A stretch of DNA of 64,000 nt from Actinokineospora alba (GCF_004362515.1 NZ_SNXU01000001.1:2790001-2854000); one strand, 5' to 3'; counted from the stretch's first letter, positions 37,901 through 52,900 are shown. A program made the numbers and translations. The notes: a model not told the origin generated them from the letters alone.

Positions 37901-40900
37901 CCGGAGGTGTTGCTCACCGACGGCGGCCCCGATCCCGCGGCAGCGAAGCCGGTACCGAAACCCAACCGGCCGCTCGGGCCCGCGACCCTCAAGCTGCCTC
38001 ACTCGATGAAGCCCGCGACGTCTCCCACCTTCGACAACGTCGAGGTGGAGGCGTTCACCGGTGCCGCGGCCGTGCAGGAATCCGCGCTGTCGATGCTGAA
38101 CCTCGCCTCCGGCCGAGACCCGGTCGTGCGGGACAAGAACGGGACCATTTCTCAGACGATCAACAACCAGCTCTCGGCCACGAAGTTCGCCAGCGACCCG
38201 AGCGTGTTCAACCGCACCACGATCCTGGACTCCTCCACGCTCAAACACGAACGTCGGGCGGCGGACCTGGTCGCGACCATCGGCGTCACGTACCAGCCCG
38301 TCAGGCTGTCGGCGCGGCAGGTCACCGCCAAGGAGTTCCAGGAGCGGGCCAAGTCGCTGGAAGGCTCGATCGAATCGTCCGGAGGCGGTGGCACCAGCAA
38401 CAGACTGCTCGGGTTCGCGGCCGCGGTGCCGGTACTCACCCAGCAGGACTATACGAGTGCGCCGGGGGGCACGAACGAGACCGGGGCCCGCGCCGTCAAC
38501 GTGATCATCGCCAACCTCTTCGACCGGACCGAGAGCAACACGGTGGTCGACCGGGTCAAGAGCGGTGAGAAGCTCAAGGTCGGCACCCTGCCGCAGAAGA
38601 TGATCCTCGCCCGGATCGACATCGAGGCCACCGTCGTCGCCGAGGCGCAGCACAAGGGAAACCTCAGCTTCGGCCTGGCGGAGCCGGACCCCGCCCAGGT
38701 CTTTGGCGAGGTGGTGGACCTGCCTGAGTCAGCACTTGTCTGGCTGACGGAGGATCAGTTCCATGAGCTGAACACCGGCATCGCGCCGACGCATGCGCCG
38801 CCCACCGTGACCGAGGACCGCGGCATCGAGGTACCGCCCTCGCTGCGGCAGGGTGCGTCGAGCAAGCCGTCGATGGGGCTCGGCGGCATCATCGACCCGA
38901 TCGACCTGCGGGACGTGGTCGACAATTTGCGGGTCAGGCTGGCCGCCGAGCTCGGCCTGGCACTGGCGGACCGGCTCCTGCCGGACAGCACGCTGGATCC
39001 GAAGAATCCCAACATCGCCAGGATCAAGGCGCTGCTGTCCGATCCGAACAACACGGTGAACATGCTCATCAACGGCGGCGTCGTGCACGCGGTGCGGCTC
39101 GAGGACCGGATGAGCGGCCGAACCTACGAGCTGACGATGGAGGCGAGGTTCACCGAGTCGCCCGAGCGTGGCGTCGTCAAGCTGCTCAACAAGCTCAAGG
39201 CTACGGTGTACGCGGAGTTGGGCACTACGACGATCAAGAAGCGGTCGAGGTCGCTGTTCGGCCTGCGCGCGATCATAAGGCCGATGCTCGTAGGCCAAGA
39301 GCAGCCCGGCCCGGCCACCAGCGACGGACAAGCCAAGGGCAGCGTCGGCGGCGGTTTCTTCCTCGCGAAGACCTGGGGCATCCGCGACCGAACGAAAACC
39401 TTTATGGAGTCGTCGAAGTACCTGCACTCCGCGTGGGTCCAGGGACCGGTCGCGGCGCACCGCGGCAAACTCGCCGTGACGGTGGGGATTCGGCGACACG
39501 GGACGACGTACGCCGAGATCACCAAGACCCAGCCGGTCGAGATCTCCAGGATCGCCGACGAGGCGTTCCCGAAACCCAAGGCCGACGACAAGTTCGGCGC
39601 CACCACGTTCCCCGCACCGGATCGGTTCGCGAAGTTCACGAGAAACGACCTGAAGGAGTGGCGCAAGGGTTCGGACGACGGCACTACACCGACATTGACG
39701 CTGCCGGAACTCGGCAACTACTGGACAGAGCACTTCTTCGGCGACGTCGAGGAATTCCGCTCACGTGCCGAGTTCGTGCTGCGAGACTCTGGGGTCAAGA
39801 TCACCCCCGCGATCCGGCGGCAGCTGGCGGACGAGATCACGGTGGCCAAGCTGCGTGCCGCGGTGTCCGCCGCCGTCGACGGCAAGTTCAAGCTACCGCT
39901 GCCGAAGAGCGTCGGTCGCGAGCTGGAGATCCACCTCCGTTTGCCCGGCACGGCGCGCTTCGCCAGCGCCAGCGCCAGCCCCCGGATCAGGTCGTACCGC
40001 GATTACGTCTTGTCTGAGCGGGTGGTGACCAAAGAAGGCGGCGAGTCGCACATCATCCCGGCACTGCCGGTGGGCCTGGGGGGTGAGTCGCCGACACCAG
40101 GTAAACCGGACGCCTCCGGAGAGCTGCGTCGCGAGTTCAACATCTTCGACGGGCCCGCCTCGGAGAAGAAGGTGAGCACGAGGTTCGCCGGTCCGCCGCG
40201 CTTGTTCGAGCCGCAGATGCCGTGGGCGCAGATTCCGGATGACAAGCTGACCCGCGTCCTACTGGCCGACGCCGACTTCCGCATCGTCGCCAAGCGCACG
40301 AAGAGCTTCCTGCACAGCGAGAAACTCAGCTATCAGGACATCAAGGTCAGTGACGCGTTCGCTTTCCGGATGCGCGACGCCGACGCCGTCGCCATGACCG
40401 GGAAGAGCCTGCCCACGGCACTGGTCGAGGCGACCAAGGCGCTGGCGGACGCGGGCGCCAGGTGGTTCGCCGCGGAACGGCATAGGCTCGGCGCTCAGGT
40501 GCACCGTGAGTCGGTGGAACGCCCGGTCGACGCCGCGACCCGTACGCAGGAGAAGTGGCTGGCCGAGTACGACTCACTGCCCGCGCGGATCGAGGAGCAG
40601 ACCGCCAGGGTGACGAAGTACCGCGCGGCGTTCGAGGCCGCGCTGTCCCGTGCGGCCACCGTCCAGAAACTCGGCGTCGGCGCGCAGCGCAAGCAGGCCC
40701 GCGCGGCGTTGCAGCGCAAGCGTGATGTCTTCGCCCAGGCCAAGCGCAGGCAGTCCGGCCTGGTGGACCGGCTGGACAACCTCGAGAGACTGCTCACCGA
40801 CAACCGCGACTCGGTCCAGCAGTTGCGTGACTACGCCGCCGCACTGCAGCAGGAGAAGCAGGCCGAGAACGATCTGCGGGCCGCGCAGGACACCTGGTGG

Positions 40901-43900
40901 CAGGCCAAACGTACCCACGACCGGGAAGTCGCGGCACTGCACGCGCAGGAGGAACTGGAACGCACGGCGACCGAGTCCACACCGTCACCAGTCACCGCCG
41001 AGCCCAGTGTCGACTTGTCGCGAACGCTGGTGAACCGCGGCGGTGAACCGATCGGGTTCGCTCCGGCCGCCCAAGACCCGGGTGCGCCGCGACAGCACCA
41101 GCCGAAGCGGGTTCCACGCAAGGGCGTCCGGGTGCGCTCGCTGGCATCCCGTGGCGGTCGGCAGGCGGGCGCGGTGTTCCAGCCGGCGCCGCGCCCGTCA
41201 CGCAAGGGTAAGGAGCGCGCCGCCGAGTACACGATGCCCGAGGAGCAGAACGCCGTCCCGGGTCCGAGCGGTGCATCGTCCACCCTGGACTCCCCGCCGC
41301 CTGGACCGCAGGCTCACGCCGAGTCGTCGGCTGGGGGCGCGTTGCGAGAACTCGCCGAGCGGCTTCTCACTGAAGTCCGGACATCGCCCGCAGGCGACTC
41401 CGGTCAGGACGTCGAAGACCGGACCGACCTCGAATCGGTGTCGTCCACGTCCACGGCGGCTGAGAGCACGGCGCCGGAGGACTTGTCGCCTGCTGAGTCG
41501 CGTACGAGGTTGGCGGAGGATGCCGAAGGTGTCCTCTTCCCCGATGAGTTGGTTGAGTTTGGTGGGCGGCCGGACGCCGAGCCGGTGCGTCCGCGGCCGC
41601 GGCGACGGACTGAGGAGCGGCCGGTCGGCGGGCTGCCGGGCTCGGTGGCGGAGGGTGGGCCGGGTAGTCGGCTGGATGTTGAGTCGGGGGGTGTTGCCGG
41701 ATCGCCGGAGGATCCGTGGGCGTTTGTGGACACCGGCGTGGACGAGCGGCTCGTGGGTGCGTTGCGTCCGCGTCCGCGGCGGACGGGCCGGGATCGTGTG
41801 GACGAGGGCGTTGTTGTGGACTCGAGCTCTTCCGGTGTTGTTTTCGAGCACACCGGCGACGCGGCGTTCGGTGGCGATGGGCTCGACCAGGAGCTCGTGG
41901 ATTGGCACGGGTCTCTCAGCCCTGTTGGGCGGGAGCGGTTCAACCACCTGTACTGGTCGATGAGTCGTATGGAGCGGAGGCTGTTTTTTGACGGTTTCAG
42001 TTCGTTTGACGCGGTCGGGCGGGCGAAGCTGGCGGGTGAGCTCGACGCCGACGGTCTGAGGACGTTGGTGCCGGCGTGGAACGAGGTTGTCGCGCTGGCG
42101 GACAAGTACCTGGCCGATATCCCCGATCGCCGTGACAGTGTTCTGGCCGCGGGGAAAGACCTGGTGGGCAATGCGCTTCGGGGTGGCCAGGAGGTGCTGA
42201 CCGAAGAACTTCCCGGTATGTCCTATGGCGATGTGGTCAAGCTCGCGGCGCTGTGGCATGACACCACGCAGGATTCGGTGATCGCCCAGGAGTTGATGGA
42301 AGAGTTCGTGGCTGAGGGGCACATGCTCCGGGTGAACGGTTCGACGTTGCTCGGGACGCCGGGTGCGGATTTCTCAGCGGCGATTGCTCCGGCGCCGTAC
42401 CTGGTCGACCTGCTGCTTGCCGCGGTGCCGCCGGGCACTCGGTTCGCGGATCCCAAGAGTTTCGTGAACCTGGTCAGGAACGGGCAGCAGGGCGATCCGC
42501 TGGACCTGGTGATCGCTTTCCATCAGACCTTTCAGGGAACGCCTCGGATGGCGGTCGCGATGCCGGAAGGTTCGTCGCTCGGCCGTGCGTACTGGGAGTC
42601 GGAGATCGGCCACGAGCCGGAGTTCATGGGTCGCGGGCCGAGTGGGCTGGCGGAGGTGGCCAGGCGGGTCAGGGCCGGTGGTCACGGGTCGAGTGCTCTG
42701 GTGTTCGGCCAGCCGCCTTACGCGTTGCCCGAAGAGGCGTGGAATGTGGTCAACCACGACGGCGAGGTGTTCGTCGTGAATCCCCGGACCGGTGTGGTCG
42801 CTCCGGCGGAGGGTGAGGTGCGGTGGGCTTCGTACGCCGTGCACGCCGTCGTGTTCGGATCGGGCGGTCAGGTGATCGAGGGCAGCCGCCACCCGGACAT
42901 CGAGGACGATGCTTCCACCCAACGGGACGTTTCGACGTCGTCGACGTTTGGTTCCGAGTTCGGCGAACCGCCGGGCCCAGCGTTGCCACCGCACCCGTTG
43001 ACCACACGTGACGGCGAGCAGGCCGGTGCCGCCTTCCCGATCGATCCGTGGCAGGAGCCCGGTCCTCCGCGGCCGCGTCCGTTCCGCAACAGCAAGGAGC
43101 GTGTTGTCGAACCCTCGGCGACCTGGCCGGAGCAGACGGACCTTCCGGGATCGAGAGGAACACCGTCGGACCTGAATTCCGATGTGCTGGATGAGACGAC
43201 CGAGCGGGTCGACGCGGTGCAGGGCGACCTGGCTCTGGATGAGGTTGCGGCGCTGCGGGACGCGTCCGCGCAGGTTGTCGGGGATGCGCCTGTGGGCGGG
43301 TCGGTTTCGGCCGGTCAGGGTTCGTCATCACCTGACGGCGAGCAGGCCGGTGCCGCGTTCCCGTTCGATCCGCAGCAGCAGGCCGCTCCTCCGCAGCCAC
43401 GTCCACGGCCGCGGCGGTTGGTGCCGGAGCGGCCCATTGAGGAGCGGCTCGGTTCGGTTGTCGAGAGCGAACCGAGTAGCCGGTTGGATGTCGAATCGCA
43501 CCTGGCGCCCAACCGGGGCACCGTGCCGGTGGACAGAGTGGAGCGGTGGCGGCACGACGTGCCCGATGGCGCTCCGGTGAATGAGCCGGTGGCGTTTGAT
43601 CCGAGGTTTGAGGATGGCTGGTCGGAAGCGGGGTGGGTGGCGGCTGTTCAGTCGGCTGAGCGGTTGCGTCGGGAGATCGACGCGGCGCTTGAGGTCGAGG
43701 GGTCGGCTGAGGAGGAGATGGGTCCGGAGCGTCTGACTGTTGCGCAGGCGGAGTTGTTGCGGTTGCGCGGAGAGGTGAGGCGGCTTGTGCAGCAGCCGGG
43801 GGGCTTGGTGTTCATCGGGGAGCCGAGTGATGAGCAGCGGTTGCGGTTGGGGTTGCTTGAGGACGTGCGTGCGGTTGTGGCGGATGTGTATTTGCGGGAT

Positions 43901-46900
43901 GGCCTGGCGGTGGCGGAGGAGTGGGCGCGGGCTCTGACGCGGCGTTTCGGTTTGGTCGCGACCGGAGGTCTGCGGGGTGGGGCCCGGTTCGAGGATGCCT
44001 CGGGTGAGAGTGGGAGTGAGGGCGGGTCTGAGTCGTCGGCGACTGGGGCGCGGTGGGGCGCGGCGTCTGAATCGGGGGATTCCCCTTTCGAGGGTATGTC
44101 GCCCGACCCGGGGTTCGGCGACTTCATGGAGGGGGACTTCGCCCCCTTAGAGGTGGCCGCGTTGGGGGTGCCGGTGCCCGGCTACGTCGCCGTCCCCGTA
44201 GACGACGACGTGTTCATGTCGTCGGCGTCTGGGGCGCGGTGGGGCGCGGCGTCTGAATCGGGGGATTCCCCTTTCGGGGGTATGTCGCCCGACCCGGGGT
44301 TCGGCGACTTCGTGGAGGGGGACTTCGCCCCCTTAGAGGTGGCCGCGTTGGGGGTGCCGGTGCCCGGCTACGTCGCCGTCCCCGTAGACGACGACGTGTT
44401 CATGTCGTCGGACGATCTGGATTCCGCCGAGCTGGATGAGGCGATCGTGCCGGTCGATGCGGTGCCGGGCGACCCGGCTCGGGTCGGTGGCGCCGGTGGG
44501 AAGCGGGCATTGGCTGATGAGCTGGGTGGACCCGCTGGTAAGCGTCGGCGGCAGGACGGTGGGGCGTCGCCTGCCACGATTCCTGGGCTGTCGGAGTTCT
44601 CTCCGGAGCCCGCGGATGTAGCAGTGTTTGAGGCTCTGGTGCATGAGCAGGTGGCGCAGAACAAGGCCGCGGCGCGGTGGGCTTCCGGACAGAAACGCCT
44701 GAGTCGACTCGAGACGTCCGATCCGGCGCTGGCCCGGATGTTGGTTGACGAGCAGGAGCGTGTGCACGCGCTTCTGAACGACTGGGTGTTGGGGATGCAG
44801 ACGTCGCAGTCGGAGGCGTTGTCTCAGGATCTTGCGGCCTTGGCCGGTCAGAATGTGGATCCGGGTGTGGTGGGAGTTCTGAATGAGCGGACGGGGCCGG
44901 CTGCGGAGGCTTTTGCTCGGGTGGTGAAAGAGCAGTTGGACGCGGCGGGGGCGGTGTATTGGGTGGAGCGGCTGAAGCAGGCCGTTTCCCATCCGGTGAG
45001 GGCACGCGAGTTCAACGCGCCAGAGGTGCTGATCGGGCAGTTGATGGCCAGGCTGGGGCCGGGGAGTGTGGCGGCGTTCGGTCGGGTGCGGTCCAGGCAG
45101 GCCGACTTGGCTCGGGCGGCGGTTGACCGGCTGCGCGCGCAGGCGTGGCTGGATTCGCTCGATGAGGTTGATCCGGATTCGGCGCGTGGGTTGCGGGCGG
45201 CTGTGGCGCAGGCCGAGCAGGAGGTCGGGGCCCGGTTGGAGGGGCTGGCGGCCCAGGTTCTGGAGTCGTTGCTGGGCGGCCAGGATCTGACGCCGTCAAT
45301 CGACGAGGCCAGGTCCGCCCGGATCGCGAGCACCGAAGCGGCGATCGAGCGCGTGCTGCAGGAGCAGCAGCTCGTGCACTCGGCCGCGATCAGGCAGCGC
45401 CTGTGGTCGCCGGCGGGATTGGTGGTGGCCGAGCCCAAGACGGTCCCGGTGTCGGATGACCCGGATGCTCCTGGGGAGCCGGTGGCCGAGCACGAGTCGA
45501 TCCCGGAGATTAGCCGGCCGCTCGGTTTTGGTCCGACGGCGCTGTCGGATGCTCATGCGGGGCCGGTGGGCTCAGGTGACCAATCGATCCCGGACGATAA
45601 GTCCCACGGTGACAGGGTGGCGGCCGAGCACGGGTTACCCGCCAAGCTCCGGGTGACCGAGCTACTTTCGGGTATGTCCAAGCGGTTGGAGCGCAAGGCC
45701 GCACACCCCATCGAGGGAGCCAACTGGGGCGCGGACGTAGTGGGGACCCGCAGTTCGGGCTATTCGTTCGTCGAGCCTGACCCCTTGTCCGGCTCGCGGT
45801 TCACGGAGGCGGCGTCCAAGCTGGCGGAGCGGGTGCGGCGGTGTGAGGAGCAGGACGTTCAGCTGCCGGATGTCCGGTTGTCCTTGATGACGACGAACAA
45901 CAATGCCCTCATGAGTCCCAGAGAACTGCGCAAGCGTCTGCGGAAGTTGCGTGGCAGGTTGCGGGAGTTGGTGCCCACGAAAGGCAAGAAGCTCAGGTTC
46001 ACCTATGTGCACCGCAGGGACAAAGAATCCCAGGTTCATCGTGTGGGGTTCGAGGCGTTCCATAGTCCGGCGCTCGGGTCGGGCGACTACAAGAAGGCGA
46101 CGAGCCTGACCGAGTTCCTCGTAGGCAAAAAGGACTACCTGCCCGAGGCTGGCGTAGAACGGCTCGAATGGTTCGCCGAAGGCATCTTCGAGTACCGCCT
46201 CTCGGATCCGAACGCGGGGAACGAGAAGCTGAGGATCCTCGTCGTGGGCAGTTCACTCATTGTCGTCCAAAAAAACCTGGCAGCCATGACAATCACGCTT
46301 CGGGCTGTCTTCGGACAGGCGCTGGGTAAGCATCCGGATGCCTACAGCGGGTCGGTCGACGATTTCATCAAGGACAAGCTTGTTGTCATTCCGGTGAAAA
46401 GGGATGGGTCCTCACCCGCTCTGCTCGTCGATGTCGTTTCCGCGGACGAGATGGGCGTCGACGGGCCAGTTGCGTCCGACGGGCTCGGCGCACCCGGCGG
46501 TTCGAATCAGGTCGAGTCGCAGGGTGGGATAGTGGCGGCCGAGTGGGAGCTATCCGCCGAGAAGCGCCCGCCGGTCAAGCTACCTCCGGATGCGACCAAG
46601 CGGTTGCACCGGAAGCCCGACCGGATCGAGGGAGCCAGCTGGGGCGCGGACGTAGGGTGGAACCGCGCTTCGGGCTATTCGTTCGTCGAGCCTGACCCCT
46701 TGTCCGGCTCGCGGTTCACGGAGGCGGCGGACAAGCTGGCGGAGCGGGTGCGTGAGCGTGAGGACCAGGGTTTCCAGCTGCCGGATGTCCGGTTGTCCTT
46801 TACGACGAACTACACTGCCATCCTGGGGCCCGAAGAACTGCGCAAGCGTCTGCAGAAGTTGCGTGACAGGTTGCGGGAGTTGGTGCCCACGAAAGGCAAT

Positions 46901-49900
46901 AAGCTCAGGTTCACCTATGTGCACCGCATAGATAATCGCACCGGCTCCAAGGTTCATCGTATGGGGTTCGAGGCGTTCCATAGTCCGGCGCTTGGGTCGC
47001 GCGACTATGAGAAGGCGACGAGCCTGACCGAGTTCCTCATAGGCCAAAAGGACTACCTGCCCGAGGCTGGCGTAGAACGGCTCGAATGGTTCGCCGAAGG
47101 CATCTTCGACCGCCTCTCGGATCTGAACGCGGCGAACAAGAAGCTGAGGATCCTCGTCGTGGGCAGTTCACACCGTGTCGTCCAAAAAAACCTGGCAGCC
47201 ATGACAATCACGCTTCGGGCTGTCTTCGAACAGGCGCTGGGTAAGCATCCGGATGCCTACAGCGGGTCGGTCGACGATTTCATCAAGGACAAGCTTGTTG
47301 TCATTCCGGTGAAAAAGACTGGGTACTCGCCCGCTCTGCTCGTCGATGTCGTTTCCGCGGACGAGATGGGCGTCGACGGGCCAGATGCGTCCGGCGGGCT
47401 CGGCGCACCCGGCGGTTCGAATCAGGCACCGGTGACCAAGGTCCAGCCGCACGAAGTGGTGCTTCCTACGCTCAGTGGTGCTGACGGCCGGGAGTTCGCC
47501 CTGCTCTCCGACGCGGCCTCGTACGACCATCACCGCGCGCAGCTCCGCTTCGCGAGTGATGAGAGCCTGCGCGTGATGTTCAGGCAGGACAGTGAGCAGT
47601 TGGTGGAGTCCGCTACTCCATGGGCTCACACGACCACCGATGGCCGCACGCGTCCGATTGTGCTGGTCCTGAATAGCCGCAATGGCCGGTTCCCGGTGCG
47701 GACAGTCGACGGCGCCGAGCGGGACCTCTCGCCGGAGGACATGGCGGAGGTGATCGCCGGGTCCGAGGCGTTCCAGCGGCTCACCGCCGGTCCGGTGCGC
47801 AGGCCGCTGGTGCTGATCAACGAGAACGACGACGCCGATCCCAGCGTGGCGAGCGCGGTCAACGCCCGGTTACTCGCGAAACTGAGCGAGCTGACGGGCC
47901 CACGCGAAAGTTACGACTACGAAGGTGTCGTACTCCACGTGCCTACATTGGTCGTGCCAGCGTACGCGGGGTTCACCGTGCACACGTCCCTGGCCTCGGG
48001 CGAGGTGGCCAGGTTCGGCACGGGCTCGGTGTTCGGGTTCGGCACGAACGATCCGGTCGGTGCGGAGCCGCCGACGACGGCGGACCTCGATCGTGCGGTC
48101 GCGGAGCGCGGCCTGCCGCCAGACCGGCCACGGGTGTACGTGGTGGTCGACTCGCCTGATGGCACGTTCGCTCGTGTCACCCTCTCGGACGGCTCGGTGC
48201 GTGAGGTGACCGGAAGCCAGCTGGGGGAGACGCTGTGGAGTGATGAGGCCTTCCAGACGGCGATGCGGGCCGTGCCGCAGCCGCTGGTGGTGGTGGTCGC
48301 GCGGGACGGGGGCAAACGGGCCAACACCGGCGGACTGGGCTTCGATCTCGCGGGCTTCTTGCACACCAAGAACATCTTCCCAGATGTGGCCGCGGCGACG
48401 GGAGGGGTGGAGATCGGCGCCGGTGGTGTCACGCTGGCCGAGGACACCGAGTTCGTGCTGGTCTCCGACTTGCGTGACGGGGATCTGGATGTGGATGTTC
48501 TGACCAACGAAACCGAAGAGCAGGTCGGTCTGTTCGTTCGTTACGACGGTGACGAACAGGAGCACCAGAAGGCACGCGAGTGGGCGGCGGACGTCACGCT
48601 GGACAGCTTCCACATCGGTGCCGATGGCAAGGCGGACAAGCTCAAGTCGTTGCCGGCGGTCGAGGCACCCATGATGGTGTTCGTCAGCACCGACGAGAGG
48701 GGCTATCGAGCCCGGCGGCGGGACGGGCAGCCCCAGCGGCCTTCCGCGACGCAGCTGTTTCGGGTGCTGCGGTCCCATCCCGAGGTGAAGTACACGATGC
48801 TCGCCAGGAACAACGATCGGGAGATCCTGGTCACCGCGGTGGAAGGGAAGGTGCGGGACGCGGCGAAGATCGCCGAGACCTTCGTTCCGGGCGGGCGCTC
48901 GCGGCGGGTGCACGTGCCGCTGGATCCCATCGTGCTGAAGCCAGGCGGCATCGAGATCACCAAGGCGGGACTGGTCACGTATGCGCCGCCACAGCCGGGG
49001 AAAGACGGTGTGGTCACCCGGTCCTTCGTTGACGACAAGCACGGCATCTACGCCGTGCACTTCCCGCAGACGAGCGAGGATGCCGACGACCACACGACGT
49101 TCCTACGTCGGCAGAACGCATGGACGCGGCGGTACTACCTCCGGTATGTGCCGACAGAGACGCTGGATGAGTCGGGTAGCGCGATCCACCGCCAAGTCGC
49201 GTACCTGGCACCGCCTGCGTCGGCCAAACACGTGGTTCAGCTGATGGGGCACGGCGGTACGACGGGGTTCAAAGCTGGGCTGTCGACGGACGATCCGCTG
49301 GAGGTCGGAGACTCGGTCACGCTCGCCCCAGAGGAATACCTCAAGATCGTGCTCGCGAGCGATCTGTGGCAGCAGGTCCACCTCGATGACTTCGAGGTCT
49401 GGTCGTTCTCCTGCGATGTGAACGTGGCCGGTCTGGTCGACGAGTCCGGAAAGCCCGTGCTGAACCCCGCCGAGAGGTTGAAGTCGGCGTGGAAGGACCT
49501 GAACAGCACGCCGAAGAAGGTGCGCGCGGGTAGCGGGCGAGTCGGCACGCACCTCGATTTGGGGTTGTTCGAAGTACTCGACAATGGGGTGTACGGCGAG
49601 GTCGATCCTGATGATCAGACGGACGAGGCCACCCTGGTGCCGTTGCGGGACCTGGCGGCGAACAACATCGACCCGATCTCGCTGAAATTCCCACCGGCGA
49701 GCACGACGCTGTCAGACGAACAGATCAAGCAGTTGGAGGCGTTCACCCGCAGCGTGGCGCGATCGGCGGCCTGGCGCGCGCGCAACGGTGTTGCCCTGCC
49801 GAAGGTCACCCTCAAGGCAGGTGGTCAATCCGGAGTGGTCGATGCCGAGGATCGACAGGATGCGCTCCACGACGTCGTCCTTACGACGCTGCGCACGGAG

Positions 49901-52900
49901 GCGCGACTGCTGGCGACGCACGGCCTCGGGTTCCAGGTGGACGAGGTGACCGTCGAGTTCGAGGACGGCGCCGACGAGGACGTGGACATCGCCCGAGTCG
50001 AAGTGGACCTGCAGGCGCACGACCTCGGACTGACGGCCCTGGACGCCTTGGAGAAGGAGGTCGACGAGGCCAGCTACTACGCGGTCAACAAGGCGTTCGC
50101 GAAGCTGCTTCCCGACGGGCAGGAAGCTCTGGTCGCTCCGCCTGACTCCGAACTCGGCACGGCACCCGCGGCCAGACAGGTCGAGGCCAGTTCCCGGGAC
50201 GCCAAGGCGCGGCTTCGGCTACAGAAGTCCGTGCCGGTTCAGACCGCTGGGCGCTATCACCTGTCCTCGTCGAACTCCTCCGGCGGCGTCAGCTACCTGC
50301 CGCGGGGCAAGGTCTCGCAGACCGCTCTGCCTGCCGCCGATGGCAAGCCATTCAACGTGTTCGTGACCGGACGCGACGGCTGGTTCATGGTCGACGGTGT
50401 GCCGGTGAACGGAGCACAGCTGGCCGAACATGTGCGCCGGTCGCCCATGTTGCGGGCGGCTCCCGGCGTCACCGTCCGGTTGGTGGTGGACATCGATGAC
50501 GAGCATCGGGCCGAGTTGTTGGGGCAGGCGAGAGAGTTCGCGGCGACGCTGGCCGAGGACGACGAGGACCTCGCGGTCGAGGCGATGTTCGACGAACTGG
50601 TGACCAACGCCGAGGGCATCGCCGTGCCGAAGCACGGTCGTCCGTTCGAACGGGTCGACTTGCGGCCGGAAGACGTCGCGTGGCTGTCACTGACAAGCCT
50701 GGACGGACCGTTCGGCATGGCGCTCGCTTCGCAGGCACGAGTCAAATTCGATGTCGAGGCCAACCTGAATGCCTCGACCGCCAACAGTCGGCGCGTGGTG
50801 ACGCTGGAATACGTTGACGAACAGGGTGGAGTGACCCACAGGCCGATCAGGGCGAAATGGGAGTCGTCTGTGGGCGGCCGGCGGGTCCAGCCAGTTGAGC
50901 TGCTGCTCGACGCCGCCGGTGACAAGTTCCTCGTGCCGATGCCTGATGGCACCACTGTGGCGGTGCCCGCAGCGGTGATGGCGAGGCTGATCACGGGGTC
51001 GGCGATGTTCCAGGAGCTTACCGGCGGACCGGTGCAGCCGGAGCTGATCGTGATCACCAGAGATCTGTCCGCTGATCCGAGTGCGAAGAGCCTGCTCAAC
51101 GCCGCGCTTCTGACAGCGATGAACAAGCGGCCCACTCGCTGGCTGACCTACGACTACGCGGGCCCGGTCGTGCATGGCGAGGATGAGGGGGCGGGTTTCC
51201 TTGCCCTTCCCCAAGACGCATTGATCACCGAGAGCGATCCCCTGTCGGTGTCCGAGGTCATGCACGTCCGTCAGGGCTCGGTCTTCGTCTTCCCGACCCC
51301 CGATGGTGCGGTGACATCGGTCAACACCCTCGCCCAGGCCAAGGACATGTCCGTGATCGTTCCGGACCGGCTGTTGGGAAAGTACGCGAAACCGGGGAAG
51401 GAGCCGTTGGTCGCCGTGGTGGACTCGCCGGACGGCACGGTCGCGCGGCTCGGGTCGGCTGCGGGTGCTCAGCACGAGCAGGACGGCGCGCGCCTCGCCA
51501 GGAGGATGCTCGACGATCCGGCTTTCCTGGCGGAGGTGAAGGCCGACCCCGATCGGACGGTGGTGCTGCTCGCGTCGCACGGTGGGCAACTGGTCAACTT
51601 CGGCGGGCTGGGTTTCGACTACGCCGGTGAACTGCACGCCAAGGGGATCTTCAACGACGTTGTCGCGCCGCCTGGTACCTGGGATGTCGTGGACGGCAAG
51701 GTCGTGTTGCCGGACGACGCCGAACTCGCACTGGTCTCGGAGCTGCGGGCCGGTGATCTGGAGACCGAGGTGCTGCGGAACAGCCTGGGGCAGGCAGTAG
51801 GGTTGTTCGTGCGGGCGCCCGGTGACGACGCGGAGTACGCGGCGGCGAAGGCCTGGGCGTGGAACGCCGTGGCCGAGACCCTGGCCACGGTGAACACCCC
51901 AGGGGGCACCGGGAAGCACGGGCAGAAGTCGCCGTGGACCGGGCAACCTCTGCCGTTCTTCATCTTCGCGAGCTCGCACCGCTACGGCTATCGGGCCAGC
52001 CGACGGGCCACCGGCAAGCGCAAGCGGCCGACGGAAGTGGTGTTCACGCCGGAGCAGTTGGCCCGCGTGCTGCGGGCGATGCCCGAGGTGACGGCCGCGC
52101 TGGGTAAGGGGAAGTGGCCGGGGTCCGTCCGGTCAATCGTCTTTGGGTCACTGGACGGACCTGCCACCGGTGGCGCGGAAATCAGCCGCTCGATGGTGAA
52201 GGGCGGTTACTCGCGACCGCTGTACGTGTCGCCGGGTCAGCTGAAGCTCGGCGCCGACGGCCAGATCAACCTGGGCGGCGATGATTTCCTGGAGTTCCTG
52301 CCGGACATCGGCCCTGATGACGTCGTCGTCCATCCCATGTACACCAAGCAACTGGGACACTATGGGCAGTACTTCCCCCGGGACCACGTCGACGCGACTT
52401 GGCTGGACGTCTCTGCTCGCACTCAGAGCAAGGTAGGGCTGCAGTACTACTTCCAGAATGTGTCCGGAGAGTATGTCGCCGTGCTCACCCCCTGGGCGGG
52501 CGGCGGTGACCTGTGGATCACCGACGGGCACGGTTCGCCCCGGGGACTCGACGTCGGCCTCAAGACCGACCGGCCTGCCGACATCGGCGACACTGTTGTG
52601 CTGGACGGACGCGCGGCGGCAAAGCTGGCCGTCGCCACGGACGTCTTCGCGAAGGTTCCCGAGGGCGAACGCGGGAAACCACACCTGCTCAGCTGCTGCT
52701 CGTTCGAGGCTCAGGGGCCGGAGTTCAAGTCGCAGTGGAGCACTGCCAACAAGCGCGATGTCAGGCACTTCGTCGCCACCAGCGACTGGACCATGTACTC
52801 CCCGCGCGCTACCCGGTTCTTCAGGGATTCCGGACGTTTCGTCGAGGTCGACCCGAAGTTGGCGCACAGAGTGCCTGCCGTGCGGCTCGCGGAGCTGGCG

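Noticed and set aside
31403..38653. Very long minus-strand frames (over 1,000 codons each) opposite the giant gene
   Set aside because: They mirror the plus-strand codon structure, are arginine- and histidine-rich, lack domains and ribosome binding sites, and conflict with the coherent plus-strand protein.
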